Positions 1 through 7,910 of a stretch of 15,908 nucleotides of DNA are shown here, in pieces; within the stretch, counting starts at the first letter, position 1; each line of letters opens with the position of its first letter. The notes beneath the pieces are model-generated. The model searched no databases. It was not told the origin of the DNA and saw nothing but the letters and a program-made list of their open reading frames with translations. The stretch comes from CAZDME01 sp964506785 [NCBI: uncultured bacterium] (GTDB lineage Bacteria > CAZDME01 > JAYEMH01). The stretch lies in the NCBI GenBank assembly GCA_964506785.1, contig CAZDME010000029.1:1-15908 (forward strand), given 5' to 3'. The translations under genes were made by a program, and so were the position numbers.

Positions 1-1581
1 CTATATGCCGCCTTTATCCCCGGGGAATTAAAGGAAAAAGAGAAAACCTTATCGCGTTTAAAAAAACTCCTTTCATTGAAAGAAACGGATGATAATAAAG
101 AGGACAACTTAGCAAAATACCACTCTTTTGAGCCGGTTAAAATCAAAGAATTGAATAAAAAAGAGCTGGCGGTTTTATCCGAAAATCTCCTGGATCTTCC
201 CGGGGTTTTTATCGAAGAAGAGCCGAAGCGTCTTTACCCCGAAAAAAAAATGGCCGCTCATCTATTGGGCTACCTGGGCGAAATTGACGAAAAGGAATTA
301 AAAAATCCGGATTATTTCGGCTACCGCCTGGGGGTGTTAATCGGGCAAACCGGCATTGAGAAAAACTTCGAAAAATATCTTAAAGGTGAAGACGGGGGGA
401 AACAAATCCTGGTTGACGCCCGGGGAAGATTTGTCAGGGTTTTAGGCAGTAAACAGCCGTCTCCGGGTAATAAGGTTTATCTAACCATAGATAAAAAAAT
501 TCAAGGAATCGCCGAGAAAGCCTTAGGGGAAAAAGCCGGGGTGATAATAGTCAGCTCAGTAAAAACCGGCGAGATACTAGCTATGGCCAGCCATCCGGCC
601 TTTGATCCGAATATTTTTGTCAGTCCTTTGAAAAGACGGGATTTAGCCCGTCTTTCCCGGCATTCGAAATCCCCATTTATGAACAGGGCTATCCAGTGTA
701 CCTATGCCCCGGGTTCAATCTTTAAAATAATCACTGCCGTAACAGCTTTAGAGAAAGATTTAATCTCACCCCGCCAAAAACTAAATTGTTCCGGGATATA
801 TAAATTAGGCAACCAAACATTTCACTGTTGGAAAGAAGAAGGACACGGTCAGGTAAATCTATTATCGGCCATTGAACAATCATGCAATGTCTATTTTTAT
901 CAGCTCGCCGAAAAAATGGATGTCGACGACCTTAATCTCTACGGACACCGCTTCGGATTAGGCGAAAAAAGCGATATTGAACTTCCCTATGAACAGAAAG
1001 GGGTTTTGCCTTCTCGTAAATGGAAAAGGGAAAAATACCACACTATTTGGTATCCGGGGGAAACATTGAATTTATCTATCGGGCAGGGATATGTTGCCAT
1101 TACTCCAATTCAGATTTTAAATTTAATCTCGATGGTTGCGAACGAAGGCGTAGTTTTTCAGCCTCAGGTGATAAAAAAGATTACCACACCGCAAGGGAAA
1201 CCAATCAAATCTTTTAAACCCAAGCCGCTTAAAACAGTTAGCCTGGCGCCAAAGACCTGGCGGTTAGTCAAAGGAGGTTTGAGAAGGGTAGTAAACGGCA
1301 AGCACGGGACAGGAATGCTGGCCCGTCTGGATAATGTGGAAGTAGCCGGGAAGACCGGAACGGCTCAAGTGATAAAAAATAAAATTTTTCAAGACAGACT
1401 CAAGAAAAATATCCCTTACCGTTTTCGAAACCATGCCTGGTTCGCCGGTTTTGCTCCTTTTACCGATCCAGAGATTGCTATTGTCGTTTTTGTCGAACAC
1501 GGCGGACAGGGAGGTTCGGACGCGGCTCCAATCGCCAAAGAAATGCTTAGTCAAATCTTTCCTCCGGTAGAAAGCCTTTAA
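1..1581 (+). CDS. mrdA: Penicillin-binding protein 2 (peptidoglycan transpeptidase), 5'-truncated
   Basis: This is a class B penicillin-binding protein, the transpeptidase that cross-links peptidoglycan with RodA during cell elongation; it acts in the periplasm on a membrane anchor. The frame is open from base 1, so the N-terminus (membrane anchor and start) lies outside the window and about 526 residues are visible. The pedestal/dimerisation part comes first (LGYLGEIDEKEL, then GQTGIEKNFEKYLKGEDG). The transpeptidase domain follows with all three active-site motifs: SIFK (Ser codon at 715-717, Lys at 724-726), SCN (880-888) and KTG (1351-1359). In-frame TTG or ATG codons near position 76 should not be taken as the start. 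The next gene, rodA, begins 7 nt after the stop, the classic mrdA-rodA pair. PBP3/FtsI is the alternative, but the RodA neighbour favours PBP2. No strong deviation from the family was seen. Confidence 0.95.
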   Translation, partial: LYAAFIPGELKEKEKTLSRLKKLLSLKETDDNKEDNLAKYHSFEPVKIKELNKKELAVLSENLLDLPGVFIEEEPKRLYPEKKMAAHLLGYLGEIDEKELKNPDYFGYRLGVLIGQTGIEKNFEKYLKGEDGGKQILVDARGRFVRVLGSKQPSPGNKVYLTIDKKIQGIAEKALGEKAGVIIVSSVKTGEILAMASHPAFDPNIFVSPLKRRDLARLSRHSKSPFMNRAIQCTYAPGSIFKIITAVTALEKDLISPRQKLNCSGIYKLGNQTFHCWKEEGHGQVNLLSAIEQSCNVYFYQLAEKMDVDDLNLYGHRFGLGEKSDIELPYEQKGVLPSRKWKREKYHTIWYPGETLNLSIGQGYVAITPIQILNLISMVANEGVVFQPQVIKKITTPQGKPIKSFKPKPLKTVSLAPKTWRLVKGGLRRVVNGKHGTGMLARLDNVEVAGKTGTAQVIKNKIFQDRLKKNIPYRFRNHAWFAGFAPFTDPEIAIVVFVEHGGQGGSDAAPIAKEMLSQIFPPVESL

Positions 1582-1588
1582 AAAAACC

Positions 1589-2683
1589 ATGCTTAAACGA
1601 ACCTTTAAAAATTTTAACTGGTCTCTTTTTATCGCCGCTGTGCTCCTAAGCGTTATCGGCATTATTCTCATCCGCAGCTCTACCCATGGGAGGGTTTCTT
1701 CCGGACAGCTAAGCCTGCCGCTTAAACAAATTTTATGGCTGATATTGGGATTTACCGCTTTAATAATCAGTTTCCGCACCGATTACCATCTGCTCATTTC
1801 TTTAGCCATTCCGTTTTATGCGATAACTATTTTTCTTCTTTTACTGGTTTTAATCTTTGGAGAAAGCCGCTGGGGGGCTCAACGCTGGCTGCAAATAGGC
1901 GGATTTGCCTTGCAACCTTCAGAATTTATGAAAATTTCTCTAATCTTAATTCTGGCCTATCAGTTAGAGCAACAAAAAGGGAATTTTTTTCAAATTAAAT
2001 CTTTAGCTGTATCTACCGGTTTATTGCTTCTACCGATGGCCGTAATCTTTAAACAGCCCGATTTGGGAACGGCCATTATTCTTTTCCCTATCTATCTGGG
2101 GATGCTATATTTATCCGGAGTGCGAAATAAACATTTAATCGGGATAATGGTAACGGTTTTATCGCTCCTGCCAATTTTCTGGTTTTTATTAAAAGATTAT
2201 CAAAAAGCCCGGCTTCTGGTCTTTTTAAATCCTAACTCCGACCCTTTAGGTTCGGGATACAGCATAATTCAATCAAAAATTGCCATTGGTTCCGGCGGGC
2301 TGTTAGGCAAGGGGTGGCTTTCCGGAACACAGACGCAGTTACATTTTCTCCCCGAGCATCATACCGATTTTATTTTCTCCGTCCTGGGAGAAGAATGGGG
2401 TTTCTTAGGGGCAATTTTCGTAATTTCCATTTTTATTGTTCTCATCAGACAGGGATTAAAGATTTGCTTTAACGCCCGGGACACTTTAGGCAGCCTTTTA
2501 GCCGGCGGCATTGTCATTATGTTTATTACCCAGATTTTTGTTAATATCGCCGTAACCATGGGTATTTTGCCGGCAACCGGTATACCCCTTCCCTTTATCA
2601 GTTATGGAGGTTCATCCCTTTTAGTCTCCCTTTTTTCTATCGGCATCCTTCTCAATATTCAATCGAAATCATTCCTCTTTTAA
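1589..2683 (+). CDS. rodA: RodA, SEDS-family peptidoglycan glycosyltransferase
   Basis: This is an integral membrane SEDS protein (364 aa, normal length) that polymerises lipid II into glycan strands as the partner of PBP2. About ten hydrophobic segments are visible. Family signatures are present: a GAQRWLQIGGFALQPSEFMK region at residues about 97-115, QPDLGTA at about 156-161, HHTDFIFSVLGEEWGF at about 257-271, and the C-terminal GIPLPFISYGGSS. Asp260 in HTDF matches the essential Asp of the SEDS family (known from E. coli and Thermus RodA). The start ATG is 7 nt after the mrdA stop and has no clear Shine-Dalgarno sequence, so translation probably depends on coupling. FtsW and SpoVE are close paralogues; the adjacent PBP2 gene makes RodA the better name. 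Confidence 0.93.
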   Translation: MLKRTFKNFNWSLFIAAVLLSVIGIILIRSSTHGRVSSGQLSLPLKQILWLILGFTALIISFRTDYHLLISLAIPFYAITIFLLLLVLIFGESRWGAQRWLQIGGFALQPSEFMKISLILILAYQLEQQKGNFFQIKSLAVSTGLLLLPMAVIFKQPDLGTAIILFPIYLGMLYLSGVRNKHLIGIMVTVLSLLPIFWFLLKDYQKARLLVFLNPNSDPLGSGYSIIQSKIAIGSGGLLGKGWLSGTQTQLHFLPEHHTDFIFSVLGEEWGFLGAIFVISIFIVLIRQGLKICFNARDTLGSLLAGGIVIMFITQIFVNIAVTMGILPATGIPLPFISYGGSSLLVSLFSIGILLNIQSKSFLF

Positions 2684-2684
2684 A

Positions 2685-3644
2685 ATGAGCGAAGAAGCCA
2701 GTAAAATGAATGAAGAATCCAACCGGGTTATAATTATTTTAGGGCCGAGTGCTTCTGGAAAATCCGAAATTGCCCTGGTTTTAGCCGGGGAGCTGGGCGC
2801 ATCCATTATCTCCGCAGATGCCTTTCAAATCTATCGGGGAATGGATATCGGAACGGCTAAACCTTCAAAAGAATGCCGCCGGCAGATTAAACATTACCTG
2901 ATAGATGTGGCCGAAACGGATGAAGATTTCGATGTGGCTAGGTTCAAGGCTTTAGCCGAAGAGGCCATTAGGAAAATTAAACAACAAGGGAAAACTCCTT
3001 TAGTCGTCGGGGGAACGGGGCTATACATAAAAGCTCTTACCCGGGGGCTGGTATCAGCGCCAAAAAAGAATAAGAAGCTGCGGGATAAGTTAGAGAAGCT
3101 GGAAAAAAACAGAGGAGAGGGTTTTCTTCACCAGAGGCTTAAAAAAGTTGACCCGGAAGCGGCCCGGCGAATCCATCCTCATGACCAGAGGCGGATTATC
3201 CGCGCTTTAGAGGTTTATGAATTAACCGGACTTCCTTTATCCCGGATTCAAAAGGACGGGGAAAAACCAGATAACAGATTTGAATTTATCAAAATTGGCT
3301 TGATGCGTCCGCGAAAGGAATTATATAAGCGGGCAGAGGAGAGAATAGATGAGATGTTTAAGCAAGGCTGGATAGAAGAAGTAAGGACTTTGCTTGATAA
3401 AAATTATCAGCCAAGACTTGTTTCCATGCATGCTTTGGGTTACCAGGAAATCAGCCGGTTTCTTGCCGGTAAGATTACTTTAGAAAAGGCCAAATCCTTA
3501 ATTAAACAAAATACCCGGCAATTTATAAAACGGCAGTTGACCTGGTTTAAAAAGGAAACGGATATCCACTGGATAAATATAGATAAAAATCAAAGAAACG
3601 AAGAAATTTTATTACAAATTAGAGGGATTTTAGAAAGACGGTAG
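2685..3644 (+). CDS. miaA: tRNA dimethylallyltransferase
   Basis: This enzyme transfers a dimethylallyl group to A37 of tRNAs that read UNN codons. The protein is 319 aa, typical of the family. It has a P-loop at residues 20-27 (GPSASGKS), the substrate-site motif SADAFQIYRGMDIGTAKP at 43-60 (more often SADSMQVY), VGGTGLYIKAL, the RALEVYELTGLPLS stretch, and MHALGYQE near the C-terminus. The start ATG lies one base after the rodA stop, giving tight translational coupling. A second in-frame ATG at 2706 would remove only seven residues and leave the P-loop intact, so the exact start is uncertain. Neither start has a strong Shine-Dalgarno sequence. It is followed one base later by hflX; miaA-hflX adjacency is common in bacteria, often with hfq between them, and hfq is absent here. 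Confidence 0.95.
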   Translation: MSEEASKMNEESNRVIIILGPSASGKSEIALVLAGELGASIISADAFQIYRGMDIGTAKPSKECRRQIKHYLIDVAETDEDFDVARFKALAEEAIRKIKQQGKTPLVVGGTGLYIKALTRGLVSAPKKNKKLRDKLEKLEKNRGEGFLHQRLKKVDPEAARRIHPHDQRRIIRALEVYELTGLPLSRIQKDGEKPDNRFEFIKIGLMRPRKELYKRAEERIDEMFKQGWIEEVRTLLDKNYQPRLVSMHALGYQEISRFLAGKITLEKAKSLIKQNTRQFIKRQLTWFKKETDIHWINIDKNQRNEEILLQIRGILERR

Positions 3645-3645
3645 C

Positions 3646-4908
3646 ATGGAAAAAAAAGAAAGGGCGATTTTGGTGGGGGTAAAGCTGCGCCGGCAGCCCC
3701 GATGGGCTGTAAATGACTATTTGGCGGAATTAAAAGAGTTAACCGGCACCGCCGGGGCAAAGGTTATTGAAACAGTTGTATCAAACCAGGATAAGTTTCA
3801 GCCGCAATATTTAATCGGGAGCGGGAAAGCAGAAGAGTTAGCCCTTAAGGCAGAGGAAAATGAAGCGGACTTAATTATTTTTGACGAAGATTTATCGCCG
3901 GCCCAACAGAGAAATTTGGAAGAAAAAACCGGCTTAAAAATTATCGACCGGACACAGCTTATTTTAGATATCTTCGCCCAGCATGCCCAGAGCCAGGAGG
4001 GAAAATTTCAAGTAGAGCTGGCACAGCTTAATTATCTGCTTCCCCGGTTGGTAGGCAAAGGCACAATTCTTTCCCGTTTAGGAGGGGGTATCGGGACCCG
4101 GGGGCCGGGTGAAACTAAATTGGAGATTGACCGTCGAAGGGTGCGAGAAAAAATCGGGCGGTTAAAAAAGGATATCGAAAAGATAAGAGGCCATCGGATG
4201 CTTCAGCGGAAGCAGAGGAAAGAACGAGCAGTGCCGACGATTGCTTTAGTCGGATATACGAATAGCGGCAAATCTACCCTTTTAAATAGCCTGACCGGGG
4301 CCCAGGTTCCGGTAGAAGATAAACTTTTTTCCACCCTTGACCCTGTTACCCGAAAGGCGCAGTTATCCAATAATCAACTTATCCTTCTAATCGATACAGT
4401 GGGTTTTATAAGAAAACTCCCTTATCACCTAATCGCTTCATTTAAGGCTACTTTAGAAGAAATCACCGAGGCTGACCTTTTACTGCATATTTTAGACGCC
4501 CATCATCCGCAGGTGATAGAACATGAGAAAACTGTGCGAGAGATACTTGAGGAAATCGGGGCTAAAGGGAAAGAGGTAATCCCGGTTTTAAATAAGATTG
4601 ATTTATTGGAAAACCCGCATGCCTTGCGAAGATTGGAAAAGTCTCTTTCGGATGCAGTGGCTATCTCGGCCTTAAAAAAGGAAAATTTGAATTCGCTTTT
4701 ATCGAGAATTATGGAAAGACTTGAGGGCCGCTACCAGAAAATTCGGCTATTTATTCCTTTATCTCAAGGAAGGCTTATTGCCCGGCTTCACCAGGACGGG
4801 GAGATTCTTAAAGAGGAATATTTAGAAAACGGGGTGGATATGACCCTTCAAATCAGGCGGGAGTGGGTCGAGCAACTAAGGCCGTATAAATTTAATCCTG
4901 ATAGGTAG
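3646..4908 (+). CDS. hflX: GTPase HflX
   Basis: HflX is a ribosome-associated GTPase of the TRAFAC class; in E. coli it splits stalled 70S ribosomes under stress. At 420 aa it has the usual architecture. The N-terminal HflX domain includes YLIGSGKAEEL (about residues 55-65) and the family-specific GGGIGTRGPGETKLE (about 146-160). A basic coiled linker with many K/R/E (about 163-195) leads to the G domain: G1 GYTNSGKST (203-211), G2 region LFSTLDPVTRK (228-237), G3 DTVGF (250-254), and G4 NKIDL near residue 317. The ATG lies one base after the miaA stop. No strong intrinsic terminator follows; the next recognisable element is a new promoter at 4933-4961. Confidence 0.95.
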   Translation: MEKKERAILVGVKLRRQPRWAVNDYLAELKELTGTAGAKVIETVVSNQDKFQPQYLIGSGKAEELALKAEENEADLIIFDEDLSPAQQRNLEEKTGLKIIDRTQLILDIFAQHAQSQEGKFQVELAQLNYLLPRLVGKGTILSRLGGGIGTRGPGETKLEIDRRRVREKIGRLKKDIEKIRGHRMLQRKQRKERAVPTIALVGYTNSGKSTLLNSLTGAQVPVEDKLFSTLDPVTRKAQLSNNQLILLIDTVGFIRKLPYHLIASFKATLEEITEADLLLHILDAHHPQVIEHEKTVREILEEIGAKGKEVIPVLNKIDLLENPHALRRLEKSLSDAVAISALKKENLNSLLSRIMERLEGRYQKIRLFIPLSQGRLIARLHQDGEILKEEYLENGVDMTLQIRREWVEQLRPYKFNPDR

Positions 4909-4932
4909 CGATAAAAAATTTCGGAAAAATTT

Positions 4933-4961
4933 TTGACAAGGGCTATTTTTTATGTTATACT
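4933..4961 (+). promoter_or_regulatory. Sigma-70-type promoter with extended -10, upstream of riboswitch
   Basis: The -35 TTGACA (4933-4938) is a perfect consensus match. A 17-nt T-rich spacer leads to the -10 TATACT (4956-4961). A TG dinucleotide at 4953-4954 makes it a TGn extended -10. Transcription is predicted to start near 4967-4969, just before the riboswitch aptamer. This is one of the strongest promoters in the window and separates the 889-aa gene from the hflX operon. Confidence 0.85.
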
Positions 4962-4980
4962 TCCTTATGAATTTAGATGA

Positions 4981-5067
4981 ATCTTCGAAAAGGCAATCTG
5001 CCTGATTAAGCGGCAGAACGCAAAACCACGGGTTCTAAAGGATTGGAACAGCCGGGTTACCGAAAAG
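4981..5067 (+). ncRNA. GEMM-type cyclic dinucleotide riboswitch (probably c-di-GMP-I)
   Basis: The leader carries the diagnostic order of conserved elements of the GEMM (c-di-GMP-I) aptamer. It starts with GGCAA (4992-4996), then a P2 stem TCTGCC/GGCAGA (4997-5002 with 5012-5017), ACGCAAAACC (5018-5027, family consensus ACGCAAAGCC) and ACGGGTTCTAA (5028-5038). A P3-type stem GTTC/GAAC follows (5032-5035 with 5046-5049), and the 3' signature is AGCCGGGTTACCGAA (5050-5064). A short P1 can form between TTCG (4984-4987) and CGAA (5061-5064). The P2 loop is TGATTAAGC, not the GNRA tetraloop usual in the class. Some members of this family bind cGAMP instead of c-di-GMP, and I cannot settle the ligand by eye. 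The aptamer 3' arm doubles as the 5' arm of the terminator at 5052-5087, so ligand binding should prevent termination (predicted ON switch). Confidence 0.82.
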
Positions 5068-5087
5068 ACGGTAGCCCGGTTTTTTTT
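5052..5087 (+). terminator. Intrinsic terminator serving as riboswitch expression platform
   Basis: An 11-bp stem (5052-5062 with 5069-5079, one G-U pair, rest Watson-Crick) has the loop AAAAGA and is followed by eight T (5080-5087). Its 5' arm CCGGGTTACCG is the conserved 3' segment of the aptamer, so aptamer and terminator folds are mutually exclusive. Confidence 0.85.
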
Positions 5088-5106
5088 GTGGTTCGATAGG
5101 CTTATT

Positions 5107-5128
5107 ACCCTGAGCTGAGTCGAAGGGT
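5107..5128 (+). repeat. Palindromic intergenic repeat unit, CCCTGAG...TCGAAGGG type
   Basis: The element ACCCTGAG-CTGAG-TCGAAGGGT has short terminal inverted arms (ACCCT/AGGGT). From memory it resembles a widespread intergenic repeat, usually written CCTTCGACTTCGCTCAGG or its complement, that is found scattered in many bacterial genomes. Only one copy is seen in this window. It sits in the leader between the riboswitch terminator and the 889-aa gene. Confidence 0.5.
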
Positions 5129-5132
5129 CAAG

Positions 5133-5163
5133 CCGGGTTATCAAAAAATGGTAATTCGGTTTT
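5133..5163 (+). terminator. Second, degenerate copy of the riboswitch terminator hairpin
   Basis: Ten consecutive pairs can form between CCGGGTTATC (5133-5142) and GGTAATTCGG (5150-5159), with three G-U pairs and an A-rich loop. It is followed by TTTT (5160-5163). It matches the first terminator in sequence order (AGCCGGGTTA-C/T-C, A-rich loop, GGTA, CGGTTTT), which suggests duplication followed by decay. With G-U pairs and a short T tract it should be a weaker terminator. Confidence 0.5.
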
Positions 5164-5186
5164 GTTATTTAAAGGAGGATTAAAAA

Positions 5187-7856
5187 ATGTTCAAAAAGAA
5201 GCTTAAAAGAAGTAGAAGTCTTAAGGTTTTAGCTTTAATAGTAAGCCAGGCCTTTATTGTTACCTCGGCCTTTGCCTATCCGATTTCAGGGGGTCTAGCC
5301 AAAGAGGAATATCTAAGGGTAAAAGCGGCAGCTCATAATAATATCGCGGGGGACATAGTCTCATTCAATAGAGGGATAGGTGTCTCTTTTACAGAAAATA
5401 ATGAAGCTATTGCTGACCCCAAGTTAGAGTTACGGCAGATTTTTGGGCCAACTCAGCTTCCAATGGGTACCGACAAGAAGGTTATAGATGAACGAGAAGA
5501 AGAAAGAGGAAATATTCAAGGGGCATTGCTATTTTTAAGGGTGGCAGAGGACGTAGGCGACGTAGAAGTAAAATATTGGGAAATAGCCGATTTTATTCAA
5601 AATCGGGTTTCAATCCTTCTGACTGTTCCCGAAAATGATTCCGCTTTTTTGGTAGCTAGGAGTCCAAGCGAATACTCAGTCATGCATCACGGTTTAACAA
5701 GAAACACACTGTATATGTCAATAAAAATGTATGAAAAGATAAAAGACGACCCAGAGTTACTTGCGGGGGCTTTAGTATATTCAGGAACTATTCTCAAATT
5801 ATGGCATGACTTTGCGTCAGAACAGGAGATGACTTTAAAGGAGCTTAGTCAGTGGAGAAAAAAGAAAAAAAACCGCGAAGCAGTAAAAAATCTCAGTATC
5901 CTTTTTTCCAAACAAGCTAAGATATTGGAAGAGAAAATCGTTTATAAGAGACTGGACGACATAATTAACGCTTCCTTATTTGCAGCCATAGTAAAAACAA
6001 GGAAAATAAAGATAGCTAACCTTGATGCTGGAATTAAAGTTTTAAGTGGCATATTTTTTAATGACGCGTATAAATCTAATTTTAGCGAAGCTAACCTTGC
6101 ATACATGGAAAAAAGAGCAGGCCTTTTGAAGGAAGAAAGAGATAAACTATATGACGAAATCGAATCTTTTACCAAAGGGCTTAAACCAGCAGAACGAGAT
6201 ATTTTAGAAAATGATTTAGAAAATGATTCCCGTTTTCAATTAGACTGTAACATTGCAGAAAAACAAGGAATAATTGAGCAATTTGAGCGGTTAATGTCAA
6301 TATCTGCGGGAAATTCAAAAATGACTCAATCTTTCAAAAACCAGCTGGTTGATTTTGTTAAGCTAAAGGATGTAACAGAACAACTAATACAGTTAGGAAA
6401 AAAGAGAGCACAATGGAGGCGAGAAGTTAAAGATAGCGCCAGAGAGGAAAAGAAAAATAAGAAACCTAAGGTGCTTGGACGAGTGGATAAAGTAACAACT
6501 TCCGCCATAGATGGTGGGGTTTTGGTTGAAGGTATTAAAACTTTAAGAGATGATTTATACCAAGAGGTCCCCGGAACCAACGGAGTGGCAGTCAGGAGCC
6601 GTTTAGATGCAAATGAGGTTTATGTAGCAACAAGCGAATCAACGGATAGAATGAAAATTTACAGCAAATTCGAGTCTGGAATGGGAAAAAATCAAATTAA
6701 GCTAAGCGATTTTAGACCATTTTTTCGAGAGGTTATTGAGGAAAATAGTCTTGAATATATCCCGGGGTCAGATAAAAAATTAGCGTGGAATCCTGAATTA
6801 CCATCAGTTATTTATGAAGTGAAAAGAGATGAAAACGGGGAAAATTTCCTTTTCGGACCTCAAGGGGGGGGAGTAGTAAAAGTAATAAAGCAGAAAAAAA
6901 CAGAAATAAGCCGGGAAAGAGACATTGTAAACAAGGCTTATAAAACAGCTGAGTTAAAAGGTAAAATTGATGCGTTAGAAACTGTAGCAGCTAAAACACA
7001 ATCCCAGGTAGAGCCCTATTGGCCAAAAGGTAAATTGGCAAAGGAAATTAGTGAATTAGAGAACGAAATAGCTATGCTTGGGTTTTCTGATTTTTATGAC
7101 CAGAAAGTCGTTAACAGCAAAGGGATAGAGAAAGAGCTGGAATTAGCCAGACGGAAGGCGCAGATGGAAAAGTTTGAGGCAATCCGTACTGGTAACTATA
7201 CTAAAAGTTCAAAAGCCGCGGCGGTTAAAGGAATTTTCAACGAAGTATACCCGAAAGAAATGAGAATGTTGGAAGCGCAATTAACCGAAGCATTGGAAAA
7301 AAATAGACAGGCGGTTATAATTGACTGGGAGCTGTTGAAAAATGACCCGGGTTTAGTTTTGATGATTATGGAAGCCAATCAGACATTGAAATTCGGATTG
7401 GCAATGCCAAAGCCTGAAGAAAAAGCCGTTAATTTTTTGAAAGAGGTTGAAAAACAAACATATAAAATCGGTAGTCTAACGGGTAAATTCGATTTTTATG
7501 TTCCCTATGCCTTAAACAAGGCTCAAGTAATAGAGCTGGTTAAAAATATAAAAACGGAACAAGCTGTAGAAAAAATAGCCGCCCTGGGAACTGTTGAGTG
7601 GGCCTCACTTTATAAAGACATCGATGACTGTATTGCCATTGCCTGCCAGATTGGAACCGAAGGAGGCAACGTTGCCCAGGGGCCGGAAGCTCTAAAGGCG
7701 GCCATGGTCTTGTTGAATACAGAAATCTTTAAAGAAGAAGCCGAAAAATATGCCGCCAATAGAGAAAACGGTGTTTATAATTTCGCCTCAAGGGATTTAG
7801 GCCACCGGCTGCAACTCATCATGGATTATCGTAAAGAACTGGCGGTCTTTGAGTAA
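5187..7856 (+). CDS. Large secreted orphan protein under riboswitch control
   Basis: I recognise no established family for this 889-aa protein. The N-terminus is a clear signal peptide: basic KKKLKRSRS, a hydrophobic stretch at residues 12-28, and probable cleavage after AFA (28-30). The rest is charged, without further membrane segments, and has several Lys/Glu-rich helical, probably coiled-coil stretches (about 215-260, 310-400, 595-690). Residues about 150-210 (AFLVARSP...HHGLTRNTLYMS...DDPELLAGALVYSG...WHDF) look in layout like the active-site region of zincin metallopeptidases, with beta-strand, 'ELLA' helix and His. However, no HExxH is present where it would be expected, so any such domain would be inactive; this is speculative. 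The start is well supported by GGAGG at 5174-5178, 8 nt before ATG. The gene is controlled by the GEMM riboswitch upstream and ends before two terminators. Base composition looks AT-richer than in the hflX cluster. Confidence 0.85.
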   Translation: MFKKKLKRSRSLKVLALIVSQAFIVTSAFAYPISGGLAKEEYLRVKAAAHNNIAGDIVSFNRGIGVSFTENNEAIADPKLELRQIFGPTQLPMGTDKKVIDEREEERGNIQGALLFLRVAEDVGDVEVKYWEIADFIQNRVSILLTVPENDSAFLVARSPSEYSVMHHGLTRNTLYMSIKMYEKIKDDPELLAGALVYSGTILKLWHDFASEQEMTLKELSQWRKKKKNREAVKNLSILFSKQAKILEEKIVYKRLDDIINASLFAAIVKTRKIKIANLDAGIKVLSGIFFNDAYKSNFSEANLAYMEKRAGLLKEERDKLYDEIESFTKGLKPAERDILENDLENDSRFQLDCNIAEKQGIIEQFERLMSISAGNSKMTQSFKNQLVDFVKLKDVTEQLIQLGKKRAQWRREVKDSAREEKKNKKPKVLGRVDKVTTSAIDGGVLVEGIKTLRDDLYQEVPGTNGVAVRSRLDANEVYVATSESTDRMKIYSKFESGMGKNQIKLSDFRPFFREVIEENSLEYIPGSDKKLAWNPELPSVIYEVKRDENGENFLFGPQGGGVVKVIKQKKTEISRERDIVNKAYKTAELKGKIDALETVAAKTQSQVEPYWPKGKLAKEISELENEIAMLGFSDFYDQKVVNSKGIEKELELARRKAQMEKFEAIRTGNYTKSSKAAAVKGIFNEVYPKEMRMLEAQLTEALEKNRQAVIIDWELLKNDPGLVLMIMEANQTLKFGLAMPKPEEKAVNFLKEVEKQTYKIGSLTGKFDFYVPYALNKAQVIELVKNIKTEQAVEKIAALGTVEWASLYKDIDDCIAIACQIGTEGGNVAQGPEALKAAMVLLNTEIFKEEAEKYAANRENGVYNFASRDLGHRLQLIMDYRKELAVFE

Positions 7857-7881
7857 TAATGGGTAGACTAATTAAATAGGG

Positions 7882-7904
7882 AAAAGGGAGGCAAATCCCT
7901 TTTT
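7882..7904 (+). terminator. Intrinsic terminator 1 after the 889-aa gene
   Basis: An 8-bp stem AAAAGGGA/TCCCTTTT (7882-7889 with 7896-7903) has the loop GGCAAA, and the T-run is part of the 3' arm. It begins 25 nt after the stop codon. It is weaker than the following hairpin because only three G-C pairs hold it. Confidence 0.55.
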
Positions 7905-7910
7905 GATGGA

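Noticed and set aside
1264-1779. Long minus-strand reading frame across the mrdA-rodA junction.
   Set aside because: It lies opposite two well-recognised genes and shows no protein-like motifs; it is a shadow frame.
4914-4934. Inverted repeat AAAAATTT/AAATTTTT after hflX, a possible terminator.
   Set aside because: The stem is A-T only and overlaps the -35 of the next promoter, so it is too weak to call a terminator.
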